Shown: positions 22,950 through 35,190, counted from the stretch's first letter. The stretch is DNA of 64,000 bases from Neckera pumila (GCA_963969595.1 OZ018415.1:18600001-18664000); one strand, 5' to 3'. Made by a program: numbers and translations. Notes: generated by a model from the sequence alone, not told the origin.

Positions 22950-24650
22950 CCCCTAAAGTTTCATGACTATCCACATACAGAACAACGGAAGTGAGGGGCT
23001 TGGAGGTTAATTATAGAAAAAACGTCATAACTTGAAGTGTACTTGGCTACTGAAGTTTTCACCGTAGAAATTGCAAGCCAACTTCTTGATGAGTGCAGAT
23101 CTGCAATTTTTGAGCGAACCCACCATACAGATACAAAAATTATAATGTTTGATGAACAAGGTCTTCCAGGAATCCTGCTCATTTTTTAACACAATGACTC
23201 TTTGGGAACTTGTAGAGGGAAGAGCACAAATGAGATGTGTGTAAGCTTCGAGTGTGCTATAGAATGTGTAAATAAGAATGCAGGGGGAAAAAAATTCTTC
23301 CAAAGCGGGCAAATTTCGACTTTTGTGGCCTTTGAAGGTTGCAAGATTCAAGGCAAAATTGTGTCTGCAAGTTTGGTACAGTCAACAGAGGCCCAGGCAA
23401 GTGCCGATCAACATTTTTTTTTTGGCGATATATCACCAGATTCGGAGAACTTGTCAGAGCATTTCACCACTGTGCCCAACTCCCTCTAGATATCACCGTT
23501 GTTGGAGGGGCACGCAAGGGTTCATTGTTGCTCTACAGTGCGAAAAACAACAACTTGGTGCTGATATTCATTCAAAGATCAGGCCGATCCATGGTGTGGA
23601 TTGGTGTGATTTACATCCCTATACTGTTGTAGAATACAAAGGTACACAGTGCGATTAAAAGCAACTCATATATCTCTTTAACAAAAGTTTTGATTCTCAG
23701 GGTCCAGAAAATATCCCCTCTACCGCACAAGGGCTATGTAATCACCAAGAACGCTCCAAAACTACCATTTCTAATACAACTACCAAATTTTTGGAAAAAA
23801 ACAATTTTTGACACATGTAACCGTAGGATCTTGTGGTAAAAATTTATGAAAAACATGCGGTAAAAACTTCAGAAAATTCCACCGTGTAGATCATAAGATA
23901 TAAGCATTCACAGTCTTGAAAACCATTTTTTCAATATTGCGAAAAATTGGGCAGCTACACTTTGCAAGCTCACTTTTCAATGAAAAAATGCCAATAAAGG
24001 TGGTGCTTCTTTGAATTCAGTTTCCTAAACAAGTTGTCTATATGCTTGAAAAATTTCACATCATTTGGAATTGTACAACATATAGGAAACAAATAGTAAG
24101 TAGAAAGAAGTAGAAATGATTCAAAATACTAAATTGTTAAAATTTAATTATAGAATTTAAAAATGCCAATCCCAATGGTTGTGATGTTGTAATAATCAAT
24201 CTACATCCTACAATTTTATTTTATTTTATTTTATTTTTAAATATTGAAAATTGAGTTAAATAAACGACTTTAAAGGGTTTTTTTGGGTAGACAATCTATA
24301 ACTGCCCTCAAACCAAAATCCCTCATAAATTTTGACTCATGGATTGAAATGAAATGATTCAAAGCTTTTTAAGTATATATAAATGTAGAGAACCAATTTC
24401 AAAAAAAAAATTAAGGAAAAAAAGAGTTTTTTTCTTATTTGCCCAAACTGCCCAGTTACAAAAAAAAGTTACATATTAGGTCACAACTTTATACTTGTAT
24501 TTCGAAATGTCATGAAACTTGGTACACATGAAGATACTCCTTGTCCCCGCCTTCTATTAAAATTTCAACCTCAAATATGGATATCTCTAGTCACACGTAC
24601 CTGTCCAAAATTTCTATACGGCCAAAAAATGCATGTTGGTCCTTTAGGGG
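22950..24650. mobile_element. TTAA-family element split by a ~760-bp insertion (copy E8)
   Basis: The left end CCCCTAAAGTTTCATGACTAT follows TTAA at 22946-22949. The right end GTCCTTTAGGGG precedes TTAA at 24651. The terminal GACTAT is followed by unrelated DNA, and element sequence resumes at about 23733 (GGCTATGTAATCACCAAGAA), matching reversed E6. The element portion is about 0.94 kb. Confidence 0.6.
22971..23732 (+). pseudogene. Foreign insert in E8 with a weak WD-repeat-like frame
   Basis: This block is richer in G+C than the element around it. A frame in the plus strand ending at about 23658 reads IRPIHGVDWCDLHPYTVVEY, which resembles the start of a WD40 blade (aromatic/His, then hDW, then a turn). 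Neighbouring frames overlap with stops, so any gene fragment is frameshifted or intron-containing. It could be host sequence captured by the element or an older insertion. Family assignment is tentative. Confidence 0.3.
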
Positions 24651-24654
24651 TTAA

Positions 24655-25622
24655 CCCCAAAGTGACAAAGAGGACAGAAAGTGTCCTCACAAAGTTTCAA
24701 GTCCAGTTCAAAGTGCTGTAACTTTTGCACTCAAGATCCAAATTCAATAAGACTTGTTGGGAAAGTTGTGTTCTCCCTTTTAGTTTGTATGTTAAAATTT
24801 TCAAATCAATTCAAGATGTATTCCTTTTTTGGAAGCCAATCAAAGTTCATAACTTCAATTTGAGTTCACCAAACTGCATTTTAGGGCTGCAACTTCGGGG
24901 CCTTGTATCTCCTTCATCCATAGCTCATTTTCAATAAAATGTGTTGGATTTTTTTCCCCTTCAAGTATACTTATTGTGATTAAGTTTTCATGTCAATCCA
25001 AGTTGTTTTGAATGTTTGGGAGCAACTCAAAGTTCAAAATCCTGCCATTTTTGGAATGTAGTGAACTTTGGCAGCTTGTTTCTTCTTCACACAAAGTCCA
25101 TTTTCAATATTTCTTTTTGGAATAGATGTGCATACTAGTCTAGTTTTTGTGGCTAAAATTTCATGTTAATTCAAGAATTAATGAGTGACTGAGAAGCATT
25201 CTAGTAAAAGGAGGTTCAGCTTTAGATGTGTTTTTTGCAAATTTTCTTGCTGATTTTTGAAATTTCAAAGCCGTTTTGTAGACACAATGATTCAATTGAA
25301 TGAATTTTTTTTTCACCAATGTGTTTGTATGCTAGTTTTGAATCTTTCTGTAGTATAAAGTTTTTTCATATGAGTAGGTTTAGAAATCAAACTTCACCTC
25401 CAAATGTGTTTTTGGGAAAATTTCAGCATCCATTTCAACACTAAAACATTATGATCTTGCAATCTATGTGGCCAAATGACTTCAAATTGTGTACATGTCA
25501 TCTACAACATGTACATTACAAGATTGTACGGTTGAGATTTGTATAACTTGAAGACATTTAGATCCATAAAGCTTCAAAGCAATGATGTTTTTGAACCCCA
25601 GAAATTGAATGTCACTTTGGGG
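24655..25622. mobile_element. TTAA-flanked element of a distinct family, 968 bp (copy E9)
   Basis: The ends CCCCAAAGTGACA and TGTCACTTTGGGG are exact inverted repeats of 13 bases. TTAA lies at 24651-24654 and 25623-25626. The left TTAA is shared with the right end of E8, so the two elements abut. The interior has repeated 'AAAGTTCATAACTTCAATTT'-like sentences and no ORF of note. Confidence 0.8.
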
Positions 25623-25626
25623 TTAA

Positions 25627-26400
25627 CATGGTAACTTTAGCCTTGTAAGATAACAACACTTGAACGAGTCTAAATGAGGAATTGAGCATGACTCCTACTG
25701 TTTAACCGTAAAAGCTTTGTTGGGTCTTGTTGATATTTGCAAGGGGATTCCGGCAAATTCTGTTAGAATGTAGTATTTGGACTTTGTATGAATAAACTAC
25801 TAATTTTTAAAGTGCTGAAAATAGGTGTATCTCAAATTAACTCGTGTATGGAGGCTGTACATTTAGTTGACGAACAGACTGCTTGTGCTGAGAAAGAATC
25901 CGAAGCTTTTCTGTTGCTCACAGAACGACAACCTTCTTCTTCTTCTTGTTGGTCTGGTTGCTTCACTGAGTAGGTCCGCTCTGGCTGTATCGAAATTTGT
26001 GCAGCTCGTCCAGAGCTTGTACGCAAGTTGTTCATTGAATTGATTAAGATAGAACGCGCATCAATTCAGTTGTCGTAGCTGGACTATGAGATTAGAGGTA
26101 CTATTACTGCTAGTGTGTGTTTGAAATTCTTGGTTGGGATGATAGAGAGACGGGATAGCAAAGAAATTGGTAAAGAATGGATATTTCTGCTCGACTTGTG
26201 TGTAGCGGGATGCGTTTTGGTACACTTTGGTTTGTGGGTTGCACTTGGGAACTGAAAGTGTCTAATTTCGGAGCTGAGTGTGATTGAATTGGCAATGAAC
26301 GATGGTGAGGTTGGTTGGAGGCACGGAGATTTTCCTTTGCTCGGACAGTGCGTTCCATGGGAAAGAGCATTGGATGGTTTTGTCCAAGAAGATTTATCTT
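25627..26400. other. Upstream flank of the RDR gene, no confident gene
   Basis: A minus-strand ORF from 26740 to 26084 overlaps the duplicated blocks upstream of the RDR gene and has no recognisable domain. This stretch probably includes the RDR promoter. Confidence 0.35.
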
Positions 26401-26404
26401 TTAA

Positions 26405-27170
26405 GAGATGCTTCAAGTACATCGCAATGAATAGAGAGTTATTCCCTTTGTTTGTAACGTTTCTTGACACGTTTGCATTCACCATTGCATTGTGCTTGTA
26501 GGTTGCGGTAGTAGCACAAGCAATGCAGGGGTATGAGCACGCCTGTCGGATACGGATCGCCTTCTCAAGTGAGAATTCCGTGAGTCCCATCTTGGGGCAT
26601 TTGAGGTGGGAATTCCTTTTTACTTGGAATTTGGGTTGAACTTTGGAAATGTCGAATTTGGGAAGTGATTGAATTCGCTGTGAAGGTACACTTGGTGCTG
26701 TCATTGTTTTCCTTGGCTTAGCCATGTGAAGAACATCCATTCCAAGGAGCTGAATCGATTAATTCAGGTTTATTCGCAAGAATAGAGAGTTATACTCTTG
26801 GGTTTGATTGCATGTTTGTTTGCAGTGGTTCTTAACACTGTGTGTTTGGATTTTCCATTGCAATGTGCTTGCAGATTGAAGCACAAGCAATGCAGGGGAA
26901 CGAGCATGCCTGTTGGGCAGGGATTCTCATCGCCTTCATGACATCACAGATCAGTGAGGTCCATATTGCTGAAACGTTTGAGAAGAACTTCAAGTAAACT
27001 TTCCAGAATAGGGAGTTAATCTTTTGCTCTTGGCGCCATATTTGTTGGAAGTTCTGTGCACTCTTGACACTGTTTGTCTGCATTCTCCTGTGCAATGTGC
27101 TTGCAGGGACCAACATCGCCTTCATGACGTGACACTCCGTGAGGTTCAGATTGGGGCATTTGTTGTGCAC
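26405..27170 (+). repeat. Three repeated acceptor-bearing blocks upstream of the RDR start
   Basis: Blocks at about 26405-26610, 26765-26990 and 26985-27170 each contain GAATAGAGAGTTA or GAATAGGGAGTTA, then a CCATTGCAATGTGCTTGCAG-like acceptor (TGTGCTTGTAG in the first), then CATCGCCTTC and a (G/C)GTGAG(G/T) motif. The third runs into the ATG of the RDR reading frame. The simplest reading is a duplicated 5'-UTR intron end plus exon. Confidence 0.65.
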
Positions 27171-30100
27171 ATGATGGGGAAGTGTAAAGTACACGTCGGC
27201 AAGATCCCACGCTCGTCCACAGGGATGGATCTGGTGGAACTGCTGGAGAGGTTCGTGGGCAAGGGGATGATCTACTGCGTGAACATCATCTCCGACCCCC
27301 AGACTTGCGAGTCCAAAGGCTTTGGCTTCGTGACTTTCAACACGGAGAAAGCGGCAGAACGAGCAGCCATGATGGGAGAGAATGGACACCTGATTTTGCT
27401 CAATAGCCAACTCCGAGTCACCCTGGCCGAGCGGGACATAGTCAAGCGGCCTCGGCATTCTATCACGACTTGGGAAGATGTACTCCTCGTCCACTTTCTC
27501 ATCATTCTGCTCACAATGTTTCAGTCGCTTTCATTTATGTCTTTTGCAACTCCTCCAGGACCAACGATTCACGGTTTGAAAGTACAGTTCAGGGAACCCG
27601 TGTTGAGCACCCTCTGGATTTGCATGAAAAGGAATCCCTGACACCTCTTCTTGCAAAGTTATGGTCATTTGAAGGGATGAGAGGTCTTCAAGTCAATGAA
27701 TTATTGTTTTCGCATGTGAGAGAATGCCAGAGTTTTAATTTTGCGCTCATTTAACATGGTTTTGGTCTGACAACTCTCCTGCCGCTGTTCCTCAAAACGT
27801 GCCATGCCAAAGCTACTCAACAATGTTATGTCAATCGATCATATTGTGAGAAGTGTATTTCAGATGGGGCCCAATTTCATGTCACCTAAATCAGTGAAGA
27901 TTATTGCATGTGTTGGTCAAAAAAGGAAGAAAATTGGACAAGAGGAAGTCCCCGTATTACCTACTCCAAACTGCTAGAAAAGTGTGAGGCCAAATTTTGG
28001 TCCTTTAGGGGTTATTTAATGCCACTTTTTGACTAATGATTCTTCGTGTGTTGGGCTTTTTATCAGGGCAAGCTGTACTTGAACTCTCTCGTCTCTGAAA
28101 CTGTTGCAAGTTGGCAGTGGTCGTCAAGCTCGAACATGACCACAGAGTTTGCTTTCGACATCCGAAAAGTGCAGTTTATGGTTGATGCCGTGCACAATGC
28201 TGACAAGCACCATTACAAAATGGAAATCGATTTTGAAGAGATCGAGAATGTCAAGCTTGTTGCTGTGCAGGGAGCCCCTACTCGAGCCTTATTGCTGCAG
28301 GTAAGAATCAACCTCACCTTGTGGATACTTGATGATTTCTTTGTACTTAGTGTCATGCAGGCCTACTACATGCTTGACAATTTTTTCTCACATTCATTTT
28401 TTAGTATTGCGAGATGTGCTCTTGTTTTGGTTGTATCAAGGGATTGTATACCGGTATTACTGACTAGACACGTTATGGACATGCAAGACTGGATACTGGA
28501 CTTGAACCTTTTGGCTGCTCATTTCTTGTAAATTCGTTGTTATCTTTTTTAAAAAGATGCCAGTTCTTCATACGTATGTGTTGCTTCTGAGTTCATCTTT
28601 GGTGGTATATGATAAGAAAGGGTCGAGAACGTTGGTAGGAAGCAGTAGAGTAAGGACTGAATTCAGAGATGTCCCTCCCACCCGCTCAGTGTAATCTTAT
28701 TGCTTTGCTGTTCTGTGATCAATTTAATATGGCGTCGGTTATGTAATTGTACTTTCACTCTCGGCTATTTACATATGATGTTCACTTCAGAAATTCTGCG
28801 GTGTTTCTGATTCATGCAGCTGAGGACTCCACCACACCTCTATGTTCGAAGATCAATCACCTCGAAATCCAGAGACTTCATAGGAGACCTTTTCTCAGGT
28901 ACCACCCCTGCAGTGGATCCATACAACGTCAACACAGAGGAATTGGAACTCTGGGTACGAACGGTGGATATCACTCCTAAGAAAAGCATAGGTCAGTGCC
29001 TCACTTATATACTCGAGATTTCTTCCGCCAGAACAGGTGACGACATGAACGACCTCTTCAAAAAACTGGCAGATTTTCGGTTGGCAGCGCACCCCCCTAT
29101 AATCCAACAAATCACTCTGCAGAAGGGTACCTCTTTTGCCACTTCTCAGGTGCTTGTTCCACTAGTGGAACCACCCCAAGGGGTGAAAGTCGAATTCGAC
29201 CTCATATTCAGGGTGAACCAGCTGGTGCAAACCTCGAAGCTAAGTGGAGAAGCTCTTGACTCTTCTTTCTATCATTTGCTACAACCCCCTGATGCAAAAG
29301 CAAAGCTGGCTCTGGACAAAATAGGGAAGGGGGATGCTCCATGCTGGGAGCCTGTGAAAGAGATCCAGGAAGAGATGGAAAACACTCCCAACTTGGACCC
29401 TGTTTCTATAAAACTTTCTCCAGGCTTGAGTTGGGTGCGCAGAGTGCTTGTCACCCCCACTAAGGTTTATTGTACAGGGCCTGAGGTTGATACCTCAAAC
29501 CGTGTAACGCGACATTTTTCGAGATACGCAGATCGCTTCATGCGTATGTCATTTGTAGATGAGAATCTGGAGCCTCTGATGTCGAATGCCCTCTCAGTGC
29601 CTACGAGAGGGGGAGCTCAAGCTGGAGTGGATGCTGAAAGGTCGCCAGTCTATGACAGAATTTTAGCAGCTTTGAAGGAGGGATTTGTTCTTGGAGGTCA
29701 CAGATTTGAGTTTCTTGCATTCTCTTCAAGCCAGTTAAGGGAGCAATCTGTGTGGATGTTCGCATCCGATGCGACGCTGACAGCTGCAAGCATCAGGGAA
29801 TGGATGGGAGATTTCCTCACTATTCGTAATGTGGCCAAGTGTGCTGCTCGCATGGGGCAGTGCTTCTCCTCGTCCACACCAACTCTGCAAGTGCAAGAGC
29901 ATGAAGTGGATCAAATTCCTGATATTGAAAGAGAGGACGAGTTTGGGATGTCCAAGTACTGTTTCTCGGATGGCATTGGGAAAATCTCTAAAGAATTTGC
30001 CAATGAGGTCGCTAAGAAGTATGGGGCGAAAAGACGGGAGATAGGGGTCACTGTGCCATCTGCTTTTCAGATCCGGTACGGAGGGTATAAAGGTGTGGTG

Positions 30101-32849
30101 GCAGTTGACCCTCGCTCAAAGGCCAAGCTTTCATTACGGCCTAGTATGCGAAAATTCGCTTCAAAGCATGTGGGTCTTGATATTTTAAACTACTCCCGGT
30201 TTCTCCCCTCGTACTTGAACCGGCAGATCATCATGCTTTTGTCCACACTTGGAGTACAGGATTCTGTGTTTGAGCAAATGCAACACCGCGTGGTTGCTAA
30301 GCTGGACGAAATGATGGAGGATGCGGATGTTGCACGAGATGTTCTGCAGGTCCTTAACATTCCCCTCTTTCTTAACGTATTATTTGGATTCTTAATCTTT
30401 TGCCTTTGATAATGACTATAGATTATGTTTGTTACCGGTAGTCCTGTTGCAAGATTAAAGAATGTCCAACGCCGTGTTTGTCGAAATTGCACATTCGGGT
30501 ATACAAACTGCATATTGTACCCGAATCCTTTTTGATTTTGGACTGTGAATTTCAAGGCGATTGCAAGGACCCTTGTACACACTTCTTGGAACTTTATCCA
30601 TATGAGTTGTTCATTAGTGCAAATTAGTGCAAACTCCTTTTGAAACAACTCTGATAATTCATGAGATCGGGGTTTTGTTTCAACCTCCCAATGTTGTTTT
30701 TGCTAGATTTTGGCAGGGGCCTTGCACAGGTGCTAGGGTATTCGCCGTCGTCAAGTTGCAGTTTTGCAAAATTAGTGTGCTTATAGCATGTGCAGGGTTA
30801 ACGAAAGCAGTGTTTCTCTTGGTGGATTCTAGATTAATCATTCAGGAGAGATGCATACAAGATTGGTAGAGATGCTGGCAGCCGGGTATCAGCCACAGCG
30901 TGAACCATATGTCAAGATGCTGCTGCAAGCGTTCAGAGCAACTCAGCTGTTTGATTTGCGGACGCGGTCTCGTATTCTTCAACCCAAGGGAAGAGTACTG
31001 ATAGGATGTCTTGATGAAACGAAAGCTCTTTCTTATGGTGAAGTTTTTCTGCAAGTTACACCAGCTCCTGGGCGTAGGCAAGGAATGAAAGATGGGCTTG
31101 AAGACTTCAACGTGTATCCAGTCGGTCCTGAGGCGAATAAGAATGTAGCACATGTGGTTGAGGGATGGATTGTTGTTGCGAAGAATCCGTGTTTGCATCC
31201 TGGTGACGTCCGGAAGCTCAAGGCTCGTAACGTCCCTGGTCTTCGGCACATGGTGGATTGTTTGGTGTTTCCCCAAAAGGGCCACAGGTGGGTTTCAGAC
31301 TCCCTGCATTCTAGCAACCCTTGTGCTTTGATGTGCAGAGAAATGAGTTGTTTGTAGTATCTATTAGAAAACCTCTCTCCTAGATCGTAGCATTGTTGGC
31401 AGTTTTTATGGTAAACCCTGCCAATTGTAATGCAGCCAGGTATTCTAGAACACCTATTGGGGGGCGGGGGAATTGTATACTAATTTACATTAAAAAGTAT
31501 GATTTATGCAGATTTTTTTTCATGTTTTGACTGAAACTGATTGCTGTGAACATTGCAGGCCACATCCAAATGAGTGCTCTGGAAGTGACTTGGATGGTGA
31601 CCTGTATTTCGTGAGCTGGGATAAGGAGCTGATCCCACCCAAAACTGACGATCCCATGGATTACACTTCCCCGGGGGCCTTGAATCTTGATCACCCCGTC
31701 ACAATTGAGGCAAGCCACTTGCTCTGATACTTTCATTGAGTGCAAACATAGAATGATCTGGGTAAATGAATTATGCTGGAGTTTCTTTGCTTCACTTGTA
31801 AAAAACCTCCGCTCCCAGAGGTCTTCGAGAAAATCTAGCCGCGGTAAACTCTGCCAATTGTAGCGCCATTTGACGCAGTTTCTAACATAAAACCCTGTCA
31901 ATTGAAACGTGACTAGGTTTTCTAGAATACGTTTGTTGGATGGGTTGACGTTGTGTGTCAATGGTTGACGGTGTTTCATTGTGTGCAGGAGATTCAAGAG
32001 TTCTTTGTAAAGTACATGGTAACTGACAGCCTGGGTGTGATTTCAAACGCACATGTCGTGCACGCTGACAGTCAGCCAGCGATGGCACGCAGCATCGAAT
32101 GTCACGAGCTTGCCAAACTGGTCTCCATTGCCGTTGATTTCCCGAAAACAGGAGTGCCTGCGATCATCCCACAGAACTTGCGACCCCAGAAGTACCCAGA
32201 CTTCATGGAGAAGGAGGACAAACAAACGTACGAATCAGAGCGCGTGCTTGGGAAGCTCTTCCGCCAAGTGAAGGCGGCGTCCTTGAAGAAGTTGCCCTTG
32301 GAAACGCCAAGGGAAGCCATTGAACAGGCATTCGATACCGACATGGTTGTGAAAGGCTACGAGGACTTCATAGACATGGCCAAGTATCACAAGAACCTGT
32401 ATGACCGCAAACTCATTGGATTGATGAACCAGTATGGAATTGAAACCGAGGCTGAGGCTGTGAGTGGAAACATTCTGAACCTGGCACGACATCATACCGG
32501 GACACGGCGGAGAGGGAATGTCATCGAGAGGATTCGTGATGCTGTGAGCTCCTTAATTGACGAGACTCGCCAGTGGTTTGAGAGGAATGCTGATGATATG
32601 GTGGATGATGACGTTCATGCCAAAGCATCGGCTTGGTATCATGCCACATACCATCCCGACCATATCAAGGTTTCTGCGATTGGGAGACGTGAGGTCCACC
32701 TCTTGAGTTTTCCCTGGGTAGTTTATGATGTGCTTCTCCAGGTCAAAAAATCTGCTAGCCGGTCCCATGACATTGCCCACCCTATTCACTGTAGCTCCAT
32801 TGTCAGTGGGCTGCAGGAACCGCTCAACTTGTCCAGGACAGTGGACTGA
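27171..32849 (+). CDS. RDR1: RNA-dependent RNA polymerase, RDR1/RDR2 clade
   Basis: Exons: 27171-27477, 27559-27599, 28067-28300, 28820-30349, 30717-30729, 30846-31287, 31559-31709 and 31989-32849, about 1192 residues, close to the usual ~1100. The N-terminus is an RRM-like module (KCKVHVGKIPRSS ... GFGFVTFN). The polymerase core carries CSDGIGKIS-type FSDGIGKIS, PSAFQIRYGGYKGVVAV and the catalytic DLDGD at about 866-870 within PHPNECSGSDLDGDLYFVSW. The C-terminus has AVDFPKTGVPA, ASAWYHATYHP and FPWVVYDVLL. The DLDGD form, the family-typical spacing and the start MGK favour RDR1 over RDR2, but I have no tree. The enzyme makes double-stranded RNA from single-stranded templates for small-RNA silencing. 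Oddities: an AT in place of GT at the first donor (27478), a GC-AG intron (31710) and a 13-nt exon. All other phases close. Confidence 0.85.
27600..28066. mobile_element. RDR intron 2 carrying a dispersed repeat and a TTAA-element end
   Basis: 27837-27930 is related to 5264-5375 (GATCATATTGTGAGAA ... TGTGTTGGTCAAAA). 27999-28011 is a relic right terminus, GGTCCTTTAGGGG, followed by TTAT rather than TTAA. No left terminus is visible, so this is a decayed fragment. Placement of the 5' end of this intron (CCC|GTGTTG) is by phase. Confidence 0.45.
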
Positions 32850-34265
32850 GATTCAACTCTTTCATTCTTGAACTGAAGATGTGTGGGAGGATCTGCACCA
32901 ACGAAGATTTTAGAGAGTTGCAGCATCTGAGACACCCTGATTCTTCGTTGAATTAGGAGTTGGGACAAGTTGTTTGTAGGTCGTTTCAAAAATGCTATGC
33001 CTGGACCTTTGGTGAACTTCAATTTTGTATACCAGCTATATACAGAGTCTGATATTCTGATTTTTGAGATTAGCACTTGCCACTGCACTCTGTACATTTT
33101 GGAAGAGCTGGTACCTGACTCATGATGAGGAGGCTTTATCTCTGGACGGAGGTATATAATATTTTATTACTAAAGAACTCCTTTTGACTTTCAGACCTAA
33201 ATTTTCCATTGGTCGACATTATGGGAAGGGTATTCTGGTGAATTTGGATCTGTACTGTACATCCGGCCGACTGCTGTGTCAGCCTGTATGGTTTGTACTT
33301 GTGAAGCAGAGCAGGCGATTTATTGACCAGCATGAGTTGTGACCAGCATCCAAGGCTGCTGAGAGGGGACAGGTATTCGTTATTGCAAGGGCTCTTTGTG
33401 CAGTGGCTTATTTCAAGCTCTAACTTTTCCGCAGTCTTTTTTTTCAGCAATTTTGCTTGAGTTTCTGTTATTGGGAATTGAGGTACCAGAGACTGTTTGC
33501 ATTTGTCTACTATCACATTGAATCAGGACTCGTCCAACTCCTGATGCCAGAGCAATTTGGAGATGACAAGAAGTTGTATGAGAGAATTGCACTTCCTATG
33601 TAGGCTTCGTAGTCATAGTGCAAACTTGTCTCCTATTTTGTGGCCCCAACTCCAGATTGTCTCCTATTCACATTATCACATGGAGAAAGTACACAGTAAT
33701 GTTCACTCCTCTCACATATTCCAGCTTTTTATCTTCTACTCCATATTATGCAGCAGCAAATAAAACATAATAAAACATTACACACAGTCATCATTGTATA
33801 ACCAAGCAATGGTCCTCTCCATGCTGGAAGGTATTATGCTTTGCTAGATAATTGGGAGGGATTTATTAGTTAATTCAAGGATTGGGGTTGATTGAGGATC
33901 CATGTAATAAGACAATGTAGTGGGAGTGATTTCATGTTGATGCATTTGTCAAAATTTGGACTATCAAGTCTCCAAGTCATTGTGGCTTCCCATACCTCCT
34001 AAGGTAGGAGGTGATGCATTTGCCAAAAGTTGGACAAACAAGTCTCAAGTTGTTCTGACTTCCCATATTGAGTTGTCGCTACCCATACCTCCTAAGGTAG
34101 GAGGCCCATAAAGAGCTCGGTCTCTAAAAGCGTATTCTAATGCTTCCTAAGGTAGGAGGCCCATAAAGTGCTCCGTCTCTAAAAGCATCTTCTAATGCAG
34201 AGGTACGCATACCTCCTAAGATGGAAAGCCCATAAAAAAACTCCAGCTCTAGAATTGTTTTTTAA
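32850..34265. other. 3' flank of the RDR gene with short palindromic repeats
   Basis: The RDR 3' UTR and intergenic DNA. From about 33945 to 34230 a block with palindromic core CCTCCTAAGGTAGGAGG recurs four times (33995, 34089, 34144 with one arm shortened, 34212 degenerate). The first two copies are preceded by a duplicated GATGCATTTG(T/C)CAAAA stretch and the later ones by CCCATAAAG and TCTAAAAGC words. No gene. Confidence 0.5.
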
Positions 34266-35190
34266 CCCCTAAAGGACCGAGTTGATTTTCCTACCAAAAC
34301 CCATTTAAAACTGTCATTTCTATTGCAAAGAGAAAAGAGTTTAAAAAATTGTTTTTTTTTGCATATCCAATCGTAAGATCTTATACTTGACTAGTATATG
34401 AATATGTGGAAGAAATTTCAGAAACTTTGACCACGTAGATTGCAAGATATATGCATTTAAAGTGAAGAAAACAAGTTTTTTTCCACCTTGCTTCACTAGA
34501 TTTTTTGGCTTTGAATCTTTTTAGTTCAAATTTTTTGCACTACTGATTTTGATTTTCTACTTATTTATGTTAAGTAGTTGAGTTGAGAATCTACCAAAAA
34601 AATTTAGGAAAAAAAGCACTTAATTTTCACTCATTAAAAAATTGTTAAGTAGAAGTAGGTTCAAGATTGAAGAAAAAACTAAATTGTTAATAGCTTTTAG
34701 ATGGAATTGAATCACAATAATCCCAATGGTGAGATTGTTCTAGCAAGAAAATTTAACCCTGACTAACAAATGTTTTTGAAAAATTCTAAAAATTGCATTC
34801 AAAAATGAATTCTACAACTTATTTTTTCAAGAAGATGCTTAGATTGCCCGAAAAACTAAGATTGTCCATAACTTTCTCCTTATTAGTCCAAATTGAATGA
34901 AACAAAGCTTCACATGTAGACATAAATATAATCTTTGAGTCAAAAATTTGAAAAAAAATTATTTTGACTTTTTGTGATTTTTTGGGGGCTGCCCGCAAAA
35001 TTCCATTTTTACTTATTGTGCCATAACTTTTGCTCCCGGGCATCAATTAAAATAAAGATTATATATTCGCAAAGATCTCGCAAAAATACACAACCTCTAA
35101 AAATCCCAAAAAATATTACTAAAAATTGAGATCGTAGGAACCTGCCCGGACCCAATTTGTCCCTCGAGGGGACAACCGGTCCTTTAGGGA
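34266..35190. mobile_element. TTAA-family element, 925 bp, near-identical to E1 (copy E2)
   Basis: CCCCTAAAGGACC to GGTCCTTTAGGGA, with TTAA at 34262-34265 and 35191-35194. The last base is A instead of G. By eye the whole body matches E1 with only scattered substitutions and one- or two-base indels, in the same orientation. No coding capacity. Confidence 0.85.

Noticed and set aside
26084..26740. 218-codon minus-strand ORF upstream of the RDR gene
   Set aside because: It overlaps the triplicated leader blocks, has no recognisable domain, and its Pro/Ser/His-rich content looks like chance reading of repeats.
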